A DNA stretch of 64,000 bases from Clostridiales bacterium 38-18 (GCA_001897605.1 MKTL01000022.1:130653-194652); one strand, 5' to 3'. Positions 45,825 to 55,873 are shown, numbered from the stretch's first letter. Notes: generated by a model not told the origin, from the letters alone. Program-made: numbers and translations.

Positions 45825-45951
45825 GACAGTTGATAAAAATAACTCTCGTAGGAGGCTCCACAGTTAGGATGCATTGGCGAGCAGTAATCGGAGATTACGA
45901 CCAGCCGAGCGAGGACCGGTCCTCCGAAGAGAGTTATTTTTATCAACTGTC
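45825..45951. repeat. Long structured inverted-repeat element (element A)
   Basis: A 127-base element with 23-base perfect inverted arms at 45825-45847 and 45929-45951 (outer end GACAGTTGATAAAAATAACT and its complement). Inside, GGAGG/CCTCC extends the stem, and GTAATC-GGA-GATTAC forms an inner hairpin. The core is clearly more GC-rich than the flanks. It lies between the gdhA terminator and the pucR-type promoter. No T-run follows, no protein-coding frame is credible and no target duplication is visible. Confidence 0.7.
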
Positions 45952-46006
45952 ATATCGTATAAACATAAACTTAATTGTCAAAAGCATACAATGAAAAAAG
46001 ACATTC

Positions 46007-46034
46007 TTGTATAACTTGCCAGTTTTGCTATAAT
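46007..46034 (+). promoter_or_regulatory. Sigma-A promoter of the PucR-type regulator gene
   Basis: TTGTAT at 46007-46012, 16-base spacer, perfect TATAAT at 46029-46034; 36 bases before the start codon. Confidence 0.6.
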
Positions 46035-46069
46035 TAAATTATGAAAAAGTAATAAATGGGAGGTAAAAA

Positions 46070-47704
46070 TTGGTCAACGAATCGAATGTTACATTAAAAG
46101 AAGTGCTTGAACTTCCTTTGTTTCAAACCTCAAAATTATTAACTGAACACGAGAATCTAAATATGCCGGTTTCATCGGTAAACGTAATGCTAGATACTCA
46201 AATAATCGAATGGATCGGACAAGACGGACAAATCATATTAACGACAGGTCAAATATTTCTAAAGGTATCTGTTTCAGAACAAATTGAGCTGTTTAAGGCG
46301 ATTGCAGAAAAAAACGTAACAGCGGTATTTTTAAAGGTAACCCCTTACTTAGAGGCCATAGATCCTGAAGTAATCAAGGTATGCTCTGAGCTTAATCTTG
46401 CAATCCTCGACCTCGAATATGAAGTCTCATTCACAGAGATTTTTTCTACTGTTTATAGCCTAATGTTCGCGAGACAATCGGCTGTACTTGAGCGCGTTGA
46501 AAACCTACACAAGGATACCATGAACGTCGTTGTAAACGGTGGTAATCTAGATGATATTTTACGAAGCATTCATAAGACCATTACCTCTCCAGTATTCATA
46601 AGAGATTATTACTTTGAAGACACTTATTTCATTAAAAAGACTTTCGAAGACGACTATGCCCTTCTGTATGAGAACATAGAGAGTGTACAGCTAGATGGCA
46701 AAAACTCTAAAATGATTTGGGATACGATTACTTTTAAAGAAAAGGAAATTGAACGCCTGATCATCCCAATATTTGTAAAAAATCAAGTGTATGGCCACAT
46801 CGTTACCTATGGAAAAGATAGAGCGATTTCAAACTATGACAAACTAGGACTTGAAGCGGCATCCAATATCATCGCGCTCGAGTTTTTAAAGAAGATATCC
46901 GTGCAGGAAGTAGAGAATAAATATAAGCTGGAGTTTTTTGACGACTTGATTTCATTTGACGAGCAAAGACGGTCGAAGGCGATTGAACGTGCAGCTAACT
47001 TTAGATTTTCGGAAAATGCGAGCTTTGTTATACTCGATGTCAATGTATCAGGGAAGAACAGTGGAGATGACGGTGAAAAAGCATTAAAAGCCGCCTATTT
47101 AATAGAAATGATCTGCAAAGACATGGGTCGCGCTTATATGATCTTAAATAAAAGCGACCGTATTTATGTTTTGGTAATGCTTAAAGAAGGTGAGGGCGCT
47201 CAAGCAGTTAAAAAGTACGTGAAATACATCTATGATATTTTACGCTCTAAAATGAAAAAATACAGTACCCAAGTGGGTATTGGCAGAATCTATAAAGGTC
47301 TTGGACAAGTGCACAAAAGCTTACAGGACGCAACAAAAGCACTTGAAGCGGCAACCTATTATATAGAAGAAGACATCGTCTTCTTTGAGGAAATGGGCAT
47401 CTATAAAATTCTATCCAACAGTGCCATTAAGAGTGAACTGGAGATTTTCTATAAAGACATTTTAGAGCCACTTGCGCTATATGATAAACGCAAGGATACA
47501 GAGCTAGTCAAGACGCTTGAGGTTTACTTTGAGTGTAACGGCAATCTAAAAAAGATGTCTGAGAATTTATACACGCATTACAATACTGTGCTTTATCGAC
47601 TCTCAAGAATTCAAGAAATTATGAAGATCAATCTGGAAAAGGAAGAGCATCGCTTTGCAGCGCAAACGGCATTAAAAGTCCATAAAATTCTGAGATTGTC
47701 ATAA
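46070..47704 (+). CDS. PucR/CdaR family transcriptional regulator
   Basis: A 544-residue regulator starting at TTG, which is supported by GGGAGGT 6 bases upstream and no better ATG. The N-terminal PucR domain (1 to about 130, LKEVLELPLFQ) senses a metabolite. A GGDEF-like CdaR domain occupies about 290-410. The C-terminal HTH_30 domain is visible as FECNGNLKKMSENLYTHYNTVLYRLSRI (about 485-512). It lies 89 bases upstream of hutU, so urocanate or histidine catabolism is its likely target. PucR homologues otherwise serve purine, proline or glycerate use. Confidence 0.86.
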   Translation: MVNESNVTLKEVLELPLFQTSKLLTEHENLNMPVSSVNVMLDTQIIEWIGQDGQIILTTGQIFLKVSVSEQIELFKAIAEKNVTAVFLKVTPYLEAIDPEVIKVCSELNLAILDLEYEVSFTEIFSTVYSLMFARQSAVLERVENLHKDTMNVVVNGGNLDDILRSIHKTITSPVFIRDYYFEDTYFIKKTFEDDYALLYENIESVQLDGKNSKMIWDTITFKEKEIERLIIPIFVKNQVYGHIVTYGKDRAISNYDKLGLEAASNIIALEFLKKISVQEVENKYKLEFFDDLISFDEQRRSKAIERAANFRFSENASFVILDVNVSGKNSGDDGEKALKAAYLIEMICKDMGRAYMILNKSDRIYVLVMLKEGEGAQAVKKYVKYIYDILRSKMKKYSTQVGIGRIYKGLGQVHKSLQDATKALEAATYYIEEDIVFFEEMGIYKILSNSAIKSELEIFYKDILEPLALYDKRKDTELVKTLEVYFECNGNLKKMSENLYTHYNTVLYRLSRIQEIMKINLEKEEHRFAAQTALKVHKILRLS

Positions 47705-47793
47705 GGGTGGACTAAAAATAGACGCATAGCTGATAAACTCCACCTTAGAATAGTATTTCGTCTAAAGATGAGAATATAACTTGGAGGGATTCG

Positions 47794-49836
47794 ATGATAA
47801 CTAATCAAGATATTTCTATGGCGATGAAGGTGAAACTTGAGGATATTTTCCCTGAATTGCCGAAACAGCCTGAGTTTATAAAGGGCATCAGAAGAGCGCC
47901 AAAGCGTAACTTGACACTGAATAAGGATGAAGTTGCATTAGCGCTTAGAAACGCACTCAGATACATTCCTGAGAAATGGCATAACACTTTAGCACCTGAG
48001 TTCTTAGAAGAGTTACTTACTATGGGTAGAATTTATGGCTATCGTTTTAGACCGGAAGGCAACATTAAAGCGAAAGGCATCGATGAGTATGTGGGTAAGG
48101 TAGTAGAAGGTCGTGCAATTCAGGTTATGATCGACAACAACCTCGACTTTGACATTGCACTTTATCCATATGAGCTCGTCACTTATGGTGAGACTGGAGC
48201 CGTATGCCAAAACTGGATGCAATATCACCTGATTAAGCGCTACCTCGAAGTGATGACGGATGAGCAAACGCTCGTTATGCAATCAGGCCATCCAGCAGGC
48301 TTGTTCCAAGCACCTAAATCAGCACCAAGAGCGATTATCACAAACGGTCTTATGATTGGTATGTTCGATGATCTAGAAAACTGGAACAGAGCAGCCGCAC
48401 TTGGCGTTGCTTCTTATGGTCAAATGACTGCAGGTGGTTGGATGTATATCGGTCCTCAAGGGATTGTACACGGTACTTATTCAACTGTCCTCAACGCTGG
48501 CCGAGATAAACTTGGTATCGCTGAAAATGACGACCTTAAAGGTAAGCTTTTTGTAACTTCCGGACTCGGTGGTATGAGTGGCGCTCAAGGTAAAGCGGTT
48601 GAAATCGCTGGTGGTGTCGGTATCATCGCAGAAGTAGACGCATCTAGAATCGAGACGAGATTTACACAAGGCTGGATCAGTGAAGTTACTAGAACTCCAG
48701 AAGAAACATTCGAAAAAGCAAAACAATATATGGCGGAAGGACGTGCGATCGCTATAGGGTTCCATGGTAACATCGTGGATCTACTTGAATATGCAGTTGC
48801 AAATGACGTTCACATCGACCTTTTAAGTGACCAAACATCTTGCCATAACGTATATGATGGCGGTTACTGTCCAGCGGGTATCACATTTGAAGAACGTACG
48901 CATTTACTTGCGAAAGATAAAAAGCAATTTGAAAAACTAGTAGACGAAACTTTGGTGAGACATTATCATGCGATTCAAGGCTTAACACAAAAAGGCGTTT
49001 ACTTCTTTGACTACGGCAACAGCTTCATGAAGGCAGTTTATGATGCTGGTGTTAAGGAAATCTGTAAAAATGGCGTCAATGAGTTAGATGGTTTTATCTG
49101 GCCTTCATATGTTGAAGACATCATGGGTCCAGTGTTATTTGACTACGGCTATGGTCCGTTTAGATGGGTTTGCTTAAGCGGTAAAGATGAAGATTTAGAT
49201 AAAACCGATGCAGCTGCAATGAGCTGTATCGATCCTGATAGACGATTCCAAGACAGAGACAACTGGGTTTGGATTCGCGATGCGAAGAAAAACAAGCTTG
49301 TCGTTGGATCAAAAGCGCGTATTTTATACCAAGACGCACTTGGTAGACTTAAAATCGCTCTTAAATTCAATGAAATGGTTAGAAATGGCGAAATCGGACC
49401 AGTTATGTTAGGTCGTGACCACCATGATACAGGTGGTACAGATTCACCATTTAGAGAAACTTCAAACATCAAAGACGGTTCTAACATAATGGCAGATATG
49501 GCGACACACATCTTCGCAGGTAATGCGGCGAGAGGTATGAGCATGATCGCACTTCATAACGGTGGCGGCGTCGGTATCGGTAAATCCATCAACGGTGGTT
49601 TTGGTATGGTGCTTGATGGTAGCGAGCGTGTGGATGAGATTCTTAAAAATGCAATGCCTTGGGATGTTATGGGCGGCGTTGGTAGACGTGCATGGGCGAG
49701 AAACGAGCATGCCATCGAAACGACAATGGCCTATAATGATATGAGAGATAAAGATCATATCACATTGCCATACCTTGCAGATGATGAACTGATTAATTCG
49801 CTAGTTAACCAACACTATGTGCCAGGCGGCAAATAG
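47794..49836 (+). CDS. hutU: Urocanate hydratase
   Basis: A 680-residue urocanase that converts urocanate to imidazolonepropionate with tightly bound NAD, the second step of histidine degradation. The NAD-binding and active-site segments are evident: SGHPAGLFQAPKSAPRAII (about 164-182), TAGGWMYIGPQGIVHGT (about 211-227), TSGLGGMSGAQGKAVEIAGG (about 253-272), DQTSCHNVYDGGYCP (about 344-358, with the catalytic-region Cys) and HNGGGVGIGKSINGG. It is about 120 residues longer than the enterobacterial enzyme, like many Clostridia and Fusobacteria. hutH, hutI and ftcD are not adjacent. GGAGGG precedes the ATG. Confidence 0.95.
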   Translation: MITNQDISMAMKVKLEDIFPELPKQPEFIKGIRRAPKRNLTLNKDEVALALRNALRYIPEKWHNTLAPEFLEELLTMGRIYGYRFRPEGNIKAKGIDEYVGKVVEGRAIQVMIDNNLDFDIALYPYELVTYGETGAVCQNWMQYHLIKRYLEVMTDEQTLVMQSGHPAGLFQAPKSAPRAIITNGLMIGMFDDLENWNRAAALGVASYGQMTAGGWMYIGPQGIVHGTYSTVLNAGRDKLGIAENDDLKGKLFVTSGLGGMSGAQGKAVEIAGGVGIIAEVDASRIETRFTQGWISEVTRTPEETFEKAKQYMAEGRAIAIGFHGNIVDLLEYAVANDVHIDLLSDQTSCHNVYDGGYCPAGITFEERTHLLAKDKKQFEKLVDETLVRHYHAIQGLTQKGVYFFDYGNSFMKAVYDAGVKEICKNGVNELDGFIWPSYVEDIMGPVLFDYGYGPFRWVCLSGKDEDLDKTDAAAMSCIDPDRRFQDRDNWVWIRDAKKNKLVVGSKARILYQDALGRLKIALKFNEMVRNGEIGPVMLGRDHHDTGGTDSPFRETSNIKDGSNIMADMATHIFAGNAARGMSMIALHNGGGVGIGKSINGGFGMVLDGSERVDEILKNAMPWDVMGGVGRRAWARNEHAIETTMAYNDMRDKDHITLPYLADDELINSLVNQHYVPGGK

Positions 49837-49941
49837 GTGGTTTTGAAAGATTAAAATTTTGGTCAGATGAGCATAAATCTGTATAAATCAGTATAAATCA
49901 GCATACTATTATGTCCGTATCACATTGAGTTGCAATTAACG

Positions 49942-49993
49942 AATTAAAACCTCTTTTCACAGACTATTTCGTTTTGAATGGAGGTTTTTAATT
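49942..49993 (+). terminator. Terminator after hutU
   Basis: AATTAAAACCTC pairs with GAGGTTTTTAATT across a 27-base loop. The loop is long, so efficiency is uncertain. Confidence 0.55.
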
Positions 49994-50032
49994 AAGTATT
50001 TGCTATGTATATAAATTTGTAATGAGGCGCGT

Positions 50033-52843
50033 ATGAAAGTATCTATCAAACTCTTCGGTAAACCAAATGTAAAAATTGATGGGCAATTAATAGAAATTTC
50101 ACTTAAGAAAAGTGAAGCGTTACTTTATTATATTGCTTATGAAAAGCGCGTTTCAAGAGATGAGCTCGTCGGGCTCATATGGTGTGACGTACCGGATGCC
50201 ACAGCAAAGAAAAATCTCAGAAACAGCTTGTACCGCCTCAAAAAAGATTTAGATTTTGAGCTTTTTGACTGTCCAAATAAGCACATGGTTGAGATGGGTA
50301 AAAGCATCGACATCGAAATCGATATGGATGGATCTGATAGTGACTTTCTAGATCAGTACCAAGGTAGATTTTTAGAAGCCTTTGTGATAAAGGAAGCAGA
50401 GGGTTTTGAAAAATGGCGACTGGATGTAGAAAATGCACTTAATCAAAGGTATCTGAAAATTGCTCAAGGTAAAATTGATCAGCTGATCCTAGACAGCGCA
50501 TTCGAAGAAGCGCTTGACATTGCAGCCGTAATGCATCGAATCGACGAGTACGATGAGCTTTCAAGTCGTCAATTGATGACGCTTCACTATCATTTGGGAC
50601 AGTACAAACAGATTACTGAGGTTTATAATAATTTAAAAACGCTGCTAGATGAAGAAATGGGCATCCAACCCGACAAAGTGACTCGAGATCACTATTATAG
50701 CTTGATATACAGCCCTAAAACCGATGAAAAGGAACAAAGTGCTTACTTTGGTAGGCTACGAGAAGCGGAAACCATTGAACGAACGCTACACCAGACAGCT
50801 ATAGGTCAAAATAGACAGTCGATTATCGTCAGTGGAGAAGCTGGGGTCGGCAAGACGAAGCTTCTTGAATCCTGCCTAAGCCGTTATAAAAGTACATTTA
50901 AAATTTTAAAGGCCACTTGCTATCCAGCGGAATCGGGATACGCTTACAAGGCGTGGAATGACATTTTCATGCAGCTTTCAGGACTCTTAGAGGAGCAACG
51001 AATTGAAATTCCACTGTTTGCTAAGCAGGTGCTAACGAAATTTTTTCCTGGGTTTGATGAGTGGTCAGCAAGCCAATCCATGGAAAATCCGGAAACCATA
51101 AACTCTGACTATTTAGAAAAGCTGACGATGAAATTATTTGATCGCCTTCTAAAGAAAACGAGATTGGTCGTCTATGTGGATGATCTACAGTGGATGGATC
51201 CAATGAGCCTAAGATTATTGCTTAGCCTGGTACATCATGTAGAGGGCTTTGCATTTGTAGCAACCGTAAGAAATGAATTTTCTGAAACGCTCGATGATTT
51301 TATGGGTCAGCTTTACAAATACGACCGAATGCTTTTGATTTCTCTAGAACGATTTTCAGAGGAAGAGTCATATGCTTTTATGGACTATTTGACCGATCGA
51401 CCGCTGAGTATTGATCAGAAAAAGCAAATTTATAAAGAATCGGAAGGAAATGCCTTCTTTATCGTGGAAGGCTCAGTTGCCATTCAGCAGGACCTAATTG
51501 ATCGTAGACATCGTTTTAAAGGCATTCTAGATTCACGTTTTATCGGTTTAGAGGCGCATGAAGTCAAGCTCATCAGTATGCTTTCAATGTTTTTTGATGA
51601 ACTCGACTTTGAACTACTTTGTAAGCTTTATGTAACAGATGAAGATACTTTACTTGAAACCATTCAATCGCTTAAAAGAAGATACTTGATAAAGGAAATT
51701 GAAGGTGAATCAAGCTTAAAAATTAAATTTACCCACCATAAGCTGAGAGAGCACGTGTATAACCAAACACCAGCCACCAAAAAAAGGATTTTACACAATA
51801 GAATTGGTAGCCTTTTAGAGGAGAGTTTGACGGGTGACACAAAAGACCTTTTGATTTATCAAAAGTTGATTTATCATTATGAAAGTGCTGGTAATAATGT
51901 CAAGCATTTGACCTATTATCTTAAGTATTTAAAAGCCTACTTCGATTTTAGCCACGAGCTATATCCTGAAGTGAGTACTCAGATACAAGTGGTGATGGAT
52001 CGTAATCCTGAGGACTATTTTAAAGAACTTGAGCTCATCTTCGAACGTATTGATGAAGATGCTGCTACGCTTACGTTAAGAGGTCAATTTATTCATATGA
52101 AGGCTCGCTACTTTATAAGAAATGGCGCCTATGAAGAAGGCATGCATTTGGTAGATGAGTTGATTAAGATTGCCAGTGAGAGTGATGATGATGAGCTACT
52201 TTTTAAGGCCTATGTGCAATGGTTTTATTATCTAATTCAAACCGAACACGTCATGCAAATGCCTGGGGTAATTGAAAAGCTCTCAGGTTTACACCGATCC
52301 TTAAAGAATGATGCCGTCTTGCTTAGATTGATGGGTATAAGTAGTTTGATGTCTGGTCGATATGAAGAGGCGAGAGTTTACTTTTCAGACTCTATCGTGG
52401 GATTTGAAAAGCTTGGCAAGTCTGGCAGATATATGCTGAACATTGCAGCCGCGTATAATTATATCTCTGAAGCTTTTAGAAGGCAAAATCGTCTTGAGGA
52501 GGCTTTAACAGAGGTGGAAAGGGCAATTGAGCTTTGCAAATTACAAAATATTATTAGAGGTGGTTCTATCTTTAATACAAACGCAGGGATGATCGCCTTC
52601 CAAATGGGAGAAGAGGCTTTGGCGAAGCATTATTTTGAAGAAGCCCTTAAACATTTTGAAACTGTAGATACACTTTGGCGAAGAAGTGAAGCAGAAGGGT
52701 ATCTAGGGGTTATATTAGTACGAAACGGACATGAAGCGAGAGGGCGACACTATCTAGCGGAAGCTAAAAAGCACGCTCATATCATGGGAACACCTGAAAC
52801 GATCAAGTTAATAGAAAGTTTAGAAAAAACATTAATTGGATAA
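50033..52843 (+). CDS. Large BTAD/ATPase/TPR transcriptional activator (SARP-LAL type)
   Basis: A 936-residue cytosolic regulator. N-terminal winged-helix DNA-binding domain (about 1-95, with SRDELVGLIWCDVP and KNLRNSLYRLKKDL) is followed by a BTAD helical domain (about 100-235). Then comes an AAA-type ATPase: Walker A SGEAGVGKTKLLE (about 266-278) and Walker B VVYVDDLQWMDPMSLRLLL (near 379-397). The C-terminal 350 residues are TPR-like. Such proteins sense a ligand through the ATPase/TPR part and activate nearby operons. fhs starts 16 bases downstream, so fhs and perhaps hutU are candidate targets. Confidence 0.87.
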   Translation: MKVSIKLFGKPNVKIDGQLIEISLKKSEALLYYIAYEKRVSRDELVGLIWCDVPDATAKKNLRNSLYRLKKDLDFELFDCPNKHMVEMGKSIDIEIDMDGSDSDFLDQYQGRFLEAFVIKEAEGFEKWRLDVENALNQRYLKIAQGKIDQLILDSAFEEALDIAAVMHRIDEYDELSSRQLMTLHYHLGQYKQITEVYNNLKTLLDEEMGIQPDKVTRDHYYSLIYSPKTDEKEQSAYFGRLREAETIERTLHQTAIGQNRQSIIVSGEAGVGKTKLLESCLSRYKSTFKILKATCYPAESGYAYKAWNDIFMQLSGLLEEQRIEIPLFAKQVLTKFFPGFDEWSASQSMENPETINSDYLEKLTMKLFDRLLKKTRLVVYVDDLQWMDPMSLRLLLSLVHHVEGFAFVATVRNEFSETLDDFMGQLYKYDRMLLISLERFSEEESYAFMDYLTDRPLSIDQKKQIYKESEGNAFFIVEGSVAIQQDLIDRRHRFKGILDSRFIGLEAHEVKLISMLSMFFDELDFELLCKLYVTDEDTLLETIQSLKRRYLIKEIEGESSLKIKFTHHKLREHVYNQTPATKKRILHNRIGSLLEESLTGDTKDLLIYQKLIYHYESAGNNVKHLTYYLKYLKAYFDFSHELYPEVSTQIQVVMDRNPEDYFKELELIFERIDEDAATLTLRGQFIHMKARYFIRNGAYEEGMHLVDELIKIASESDDDELLFKAYVQWFYYLIQTEHVMQMPGVIEKLSGLHRSLKNDAVLLRLMGISSLMSGRYEEARVYFSDSIVGFEKLGKSGRYMLNIAAAYNYISEAFRRQNRLEEALTEVERAIELCKLQNIIRGGSIFNTNAGMIAFQMGEEALAKHYFEEALKHFETVDTLWRRSEAEGYLGVILVRNGHEARGRHYLAEAKKHAHIMGTPETIKLIESLEKTLIG

Positions 52844-52859
52844 CTGAAAGGGGATTTTT

Positions 52860-54530
52860 ATGAAAACGGATGTTCAAATTGCTCAAGAAGCTCAAAAGAT
52901 GCACATTAGAGAAATTGCTAAAAAGGTTGGCGTTTCTGAAGACAGTCTTGAGCTATACGGTAACTACAAGGCGAAGGTTGATCTTGAGGTGCTTCAAAGT
53001 AAGAAAGATGCGCCAAATGGGAAATTGATCCTTGTAACGGCTATCAACCCTACTGCAGCAGGTGAAGGAAAGACAACCGTAAATGTTGGCCTTAGTATGG
53101 GACTTAACAAAATTGGAAAACTAACCTTTACAGCTTTAAGAGAGCCATCACTTGGACCGTGCTTCGGCGTTAAAGGTGGCGCTGCAGGCGGTGGTTATGC
53201 TCAGGTAGTGCCTATGGAGGACATCAATCTTCACTTTACTGGAGATATCCATGCAGTAACAACAGCTAATAACTTGTTATCAGCATTAATTGACAATCAT
53301 TTACACCAAGGCAATCCTCTTGGCATCGATCCAAATAGAATCACTTGGCGTCGAGTCTTAGATATAAACGATAGAGCACTTCGTAACATCGTCGTTGGCT
53401 TAGGCGGAAAAACAAACGGTGTTACAAGAGAAGATGGTTTCGATATCTCTGTTGCATCTGAGGTTATGGCGATTCTTTGTCTTGCTGATGATATTACTGA
53501 TTTGAAAGCTAGACTTTCAAAGATGATCATCGGCTACACCTATGCAAACAAACCAGTTACTGCAGCTGATTTAGATGCAGTTGGTTCAATGGCGCTTTTA
53601 TTAAAAGACGCAATTAAACCTAATTTAGTTCAAACGCTTGAAAATACACCGGCGTTTATCCACGGTGGACCATTTGCGAACATCGCACATGGGTGTAACT
53701 CTGTAGTTGCAACTAAGACAGCACTTAAGCTTGCTGATTATGTCGTGACTGAAGCGGGTTTCGGCGCTGACCTTGGAGCAGAAAAATTCTTTGATATCAA
53801 ATGTCGTTTTGCTGGTCTTGAGCCAAGTGCAGCAGTTGTCGTTGCAACTGTAAGAGCGCTTAAAAAACACGGTGGTGTTGGCAAAAACGATCTTGGTGTT
53901 GAAAACTTAACGGCATTATCTGAAGGCTTTGAAAACTTAAAGCGTCATGTTGAAAACGTGAGAAAATTTGGCGTACCAGCAGTTGTAGCGATCAATGAAT
54001 TCCCAACAGACACAGATGCAGAAGTAGAATTATTGAAATCAAAATGTGCTGAAATTGGTGTGGAAGTCGTCTTAACACAGGTTTGGGCAAAAGGTGGTGA
54101 AGGCGCAGTTGATCTAGCAAACAAGGTAGTAGAGATTGCAGAATCAGGCGTTGCTAAGTTCAAACCACTGTATGAGCTCGACATGCCGATCATTGAGAAA
54201 ATTCAAACCATCGCTAGAGAAATCTACCGAGCAGATGGCGTTGAGTTTAGCTCAAAGGCACTTAAAAATATCAAGAAATTTGAAGAAGACGGCTTAGGCA
54301 ACTTACCGATCTGTATGGCAAAAACACAGTATTCTTTCTCAGATGATCCAGATCTTTACGGTGCACCTACTGGCTTTAAAATCTCGATTAACGATGTAAA
54401 AGTATCTGCAGGTGCAGGCTTTATTATCCCGATGGCAGGCGATATAATGAGAATGCCTGGCCTTCCAAAAGTACCAGCTGCCAACAAAATTGATATCCTT
54501 GAAGACGGCGAAATCGTGGGCTTGTTCTAG
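52860..54530 (+). CDS. fhs: Formate-tetrahydrofolate ligase
   Basis: A 556-residue ATP-dependent enzyme forming 10-formyl-THF from formate; run in reverse it gives ATP. The P-loop region [20 protein letters not shown] (about 60-79) and [33 protein letters not shown] (shown in part: [17 protein letters not shown]) are diagnostic. [20 protein letters not shown] (about 299-318) is also characteristic. It likely uses one-carbon units released by histidine breakdown, or supplies purine synthesis. It is co-transcribed with the BTAD regulator. Confidence 0.97.
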   Translation: MKTDVQIAQEAQKMHIREIAKKVGVSEDSLELYGNYKAKVDLEVLQSKKDAPNGKLILVTAINPTAAGEGKTTVNVGLSMGLNKIGKLTFTALREPSLGPCFGVKGGAAGGGYAQVVPMEDINLHFTGDIHAVTTANNLLSALIDNHLHQGNPLGIDPNRITWRRVLDINDRALRNIVVGLGGKTNGVTREDGFDISVASEVMAILCLADDITDLKARLSKMIIGYTYANKPVTAADLDAVGSMALLLKDAIKPNLVQTLENTPAFIHGGPFANIAHGCNSVVATKTALKLADYVVTEAGFGADLGAEKFFDIKCRFAGLEPSAAVVVATVRALKKHGGVGKNDLGVENLTALSEGFENLKRHVENVRKFGVPAVVAINEFPTDTDAEVELLKSKCAEIGVEVVLTQVWAKGGEGAVDLANKVVEIAESGVAKFKPLYELDMPIIEKIQTIAREIYRADGVEFSSKALKNIKKFEEDGLGNLPICMAKTQYSFSDDPDLYGAPTGFKISINDVKVSAGAGFIIPMAGDIMRMPGLPKVPAANKIDILEDGEIVGLF

Positions 54531-54593
54531 GGATTACTTTTAAACGCAAGGAAATATAAATCATTATTTAAAAGAGTAGCTTAATAAATAAAA

Positions 54594-54671
54594 GAGCCAG
54601 AATACGATTCACTCCGATCCCGGTTGGCTTCTCCAAAGGGCTCTTCGATATTCGTATTTTGGCTCATTTTT
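54594..54671. repeat. Structured inverted-repeat element C (fhs 3' region, possible terminator)
   Basis: Arms of 14 bases at 54594-54607 and 54652-54665 (GAGCCAGAATACGA and TCGTATTTTGGCTC, one G-U) enclose a GC-rich 44-base core, followed by ATTTTT. Read on the minus strand, the core folds as CCC, T, TTGG, AGAAG, CCAA, CC, GGG and contains AACCGGGATCGGAG. It shares core sequence and folding plan with element B in the opposite orientation. Confidence 0.7.
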
Positions 54672-54845
54672 CGTTACTATAATTGAAGTAAAACACATTT
54701 CTAATGATTTTTTGACATATACTTTTCTTGCTATGATTAAACGATAATAAACTTTCATAATGGTGTGTGGTAAGACAAATCATAAGCTTAAGCTTTGCCC
54801 CCCAACCTAGTAGCGGAACACCATATGAATCAGTTTCACGTTAGC

Positions 54846-54940
54846 CTGTATAGATAAGGGAGATATAAAGTTCAACGGAGAATCCTTTAGTTCACTAACC
54901 GGATTCGGAGGTGGACTTTATATCTTCCTTATCTATACAG
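54846..54940 (+). repeat. Structured inverted-repeat element B
   Basis: Arms of 26 bases at 54846-54871 and 54915-54940 (outer end CTGTATAGATAAGG), self-complementary with a single G-U. The core folds as GAATCC, T, TTAG, TTCA, CTAA, CC, GGATTC, flanked on both sides by GGA, giving a 95-base near-continuous hairpin. No T-run follows. The rest of the 540-base gap between fhs and the DUF554 gene holds no gene. Confidence 0.7.
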
Positions 54941-55069
54941 ATATCAAGTAAAAAGATTCAAAAATTTCCGCTTGCTTATTCCCTCTGAACTTGATACCAT
55001 AAGTAATAATATTTTCAACATTTTTCGGATATTAAAATATGCTACTATAATAAATAAGAGGGTGAAGTT

Positions 55070-55756
55070 ATGTTGGGAACGGTCGTTAATGCTTTGGCGA
55101 TTATTGCTGGTAGCTTGATTGGGCTGCTTGTAAAGGGTGGTTTGCCAGAGCGTATCAGTCAAACCGTTATGCAAGGGGTTGGTCTTTGTGTGGCTTTAAT
55201 TGGGGTCTCGGGAGCACTTGAGGGCACGGATTACCTGATGAAGATCATATTGTTTATCGTTGCTGGTAGTCTGATTGGCGCGTGGATTGACATTGAACAA
55301 AAGCTTGAGAATTTGGGAGATCATTTAGAGAAAAGGTTTTCAAAGAGTGGCTCGTCCTTCAGTAAAGGGTTTGTGACTGCAAGTCTATTATATTGTGTCG
55401 GTGCAATGGCGATTATGGGCTCCCTTGAAAGTGGTTTAAATGGCAATCATGAAATTCTTTTTGCGAAATCCATACTAGATGGGATTATTTCCATCGTTTT
55501 AGCCTCAACACTAGGGATTGGTGTTGCATTTTCTGCTGTAACGGTGTTTATCTATCAAGGTTCGATAACGTTACTTGCCAGTGGACTAACATCTATTCTT
55601 ACTGACGAAGTCGTTGTGCAGATGTCAGCAACAGGTGGGCTTTTAATTTTAGGTTTAGGCTTGTCGATGATACTTGCTAACAAGGTTAGAGTAGGCAATA
55701 TGCTTCCAGCCGTTTTGTTGCCTATGTTGTATGCTTTTGTCATGACGTTTTTATAA
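55070..55756 (+). CDS. DUF554 family membrane protein (YdfK/YqgA-like)
   Basis: A 228-residue protein with about six or seven hydrophobic helices. The family pattern is visible: LGTVVNALAIIAGSLIGLLVKGGLPERISQTVMQGVGL at the start (GTVVNALAIIAGSLIG), LYCVGAMAIMGSLESGL (about 104-120), KSILDGIISIVLASTLGIGVAFSA (about 128-151) and NMLPAVLLPML near the end. Function is unknown; it is a possible transporter. GAGGGTG precedes the ATG. Confidence 0.88.
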   Translation: MLGTVVNALAIIAGSLIGLLVKGGLPERISQTVMQGVGLCVALIGVSGALEGTDYLMKIILFIVAGSLIGAWIDIEQKLENLGDHLEKRFSKSGSSFSKGFVTASLLYCVGAMAIMGSLESGLNGNHEILFAKSILDGIISIVLASTLGIGVAFSAVTVFIYQGSITLLASGLTSILTDEVVVQMSATGGLLILGLGLSMILANKVRVGNMLPAVLLPMLYAFVMTFL

Positions 55757-55873
55757 AAAGTTGTAGAATAAGCTGAATTTAGTTTGCAGACTTATATTTT
55801 ATACTTGTTGATGATGAACGAAGGATAGTTATAGATAACCGAATAATAGAACGAGTGAAAGCTTGATTGTTTG

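Noticed and set aside
45716..45994. 92-codon open frame across element A
   Set aside because: It has no ribosome site, runs through the long inverted repeat and shows no protein-like composition or domain.
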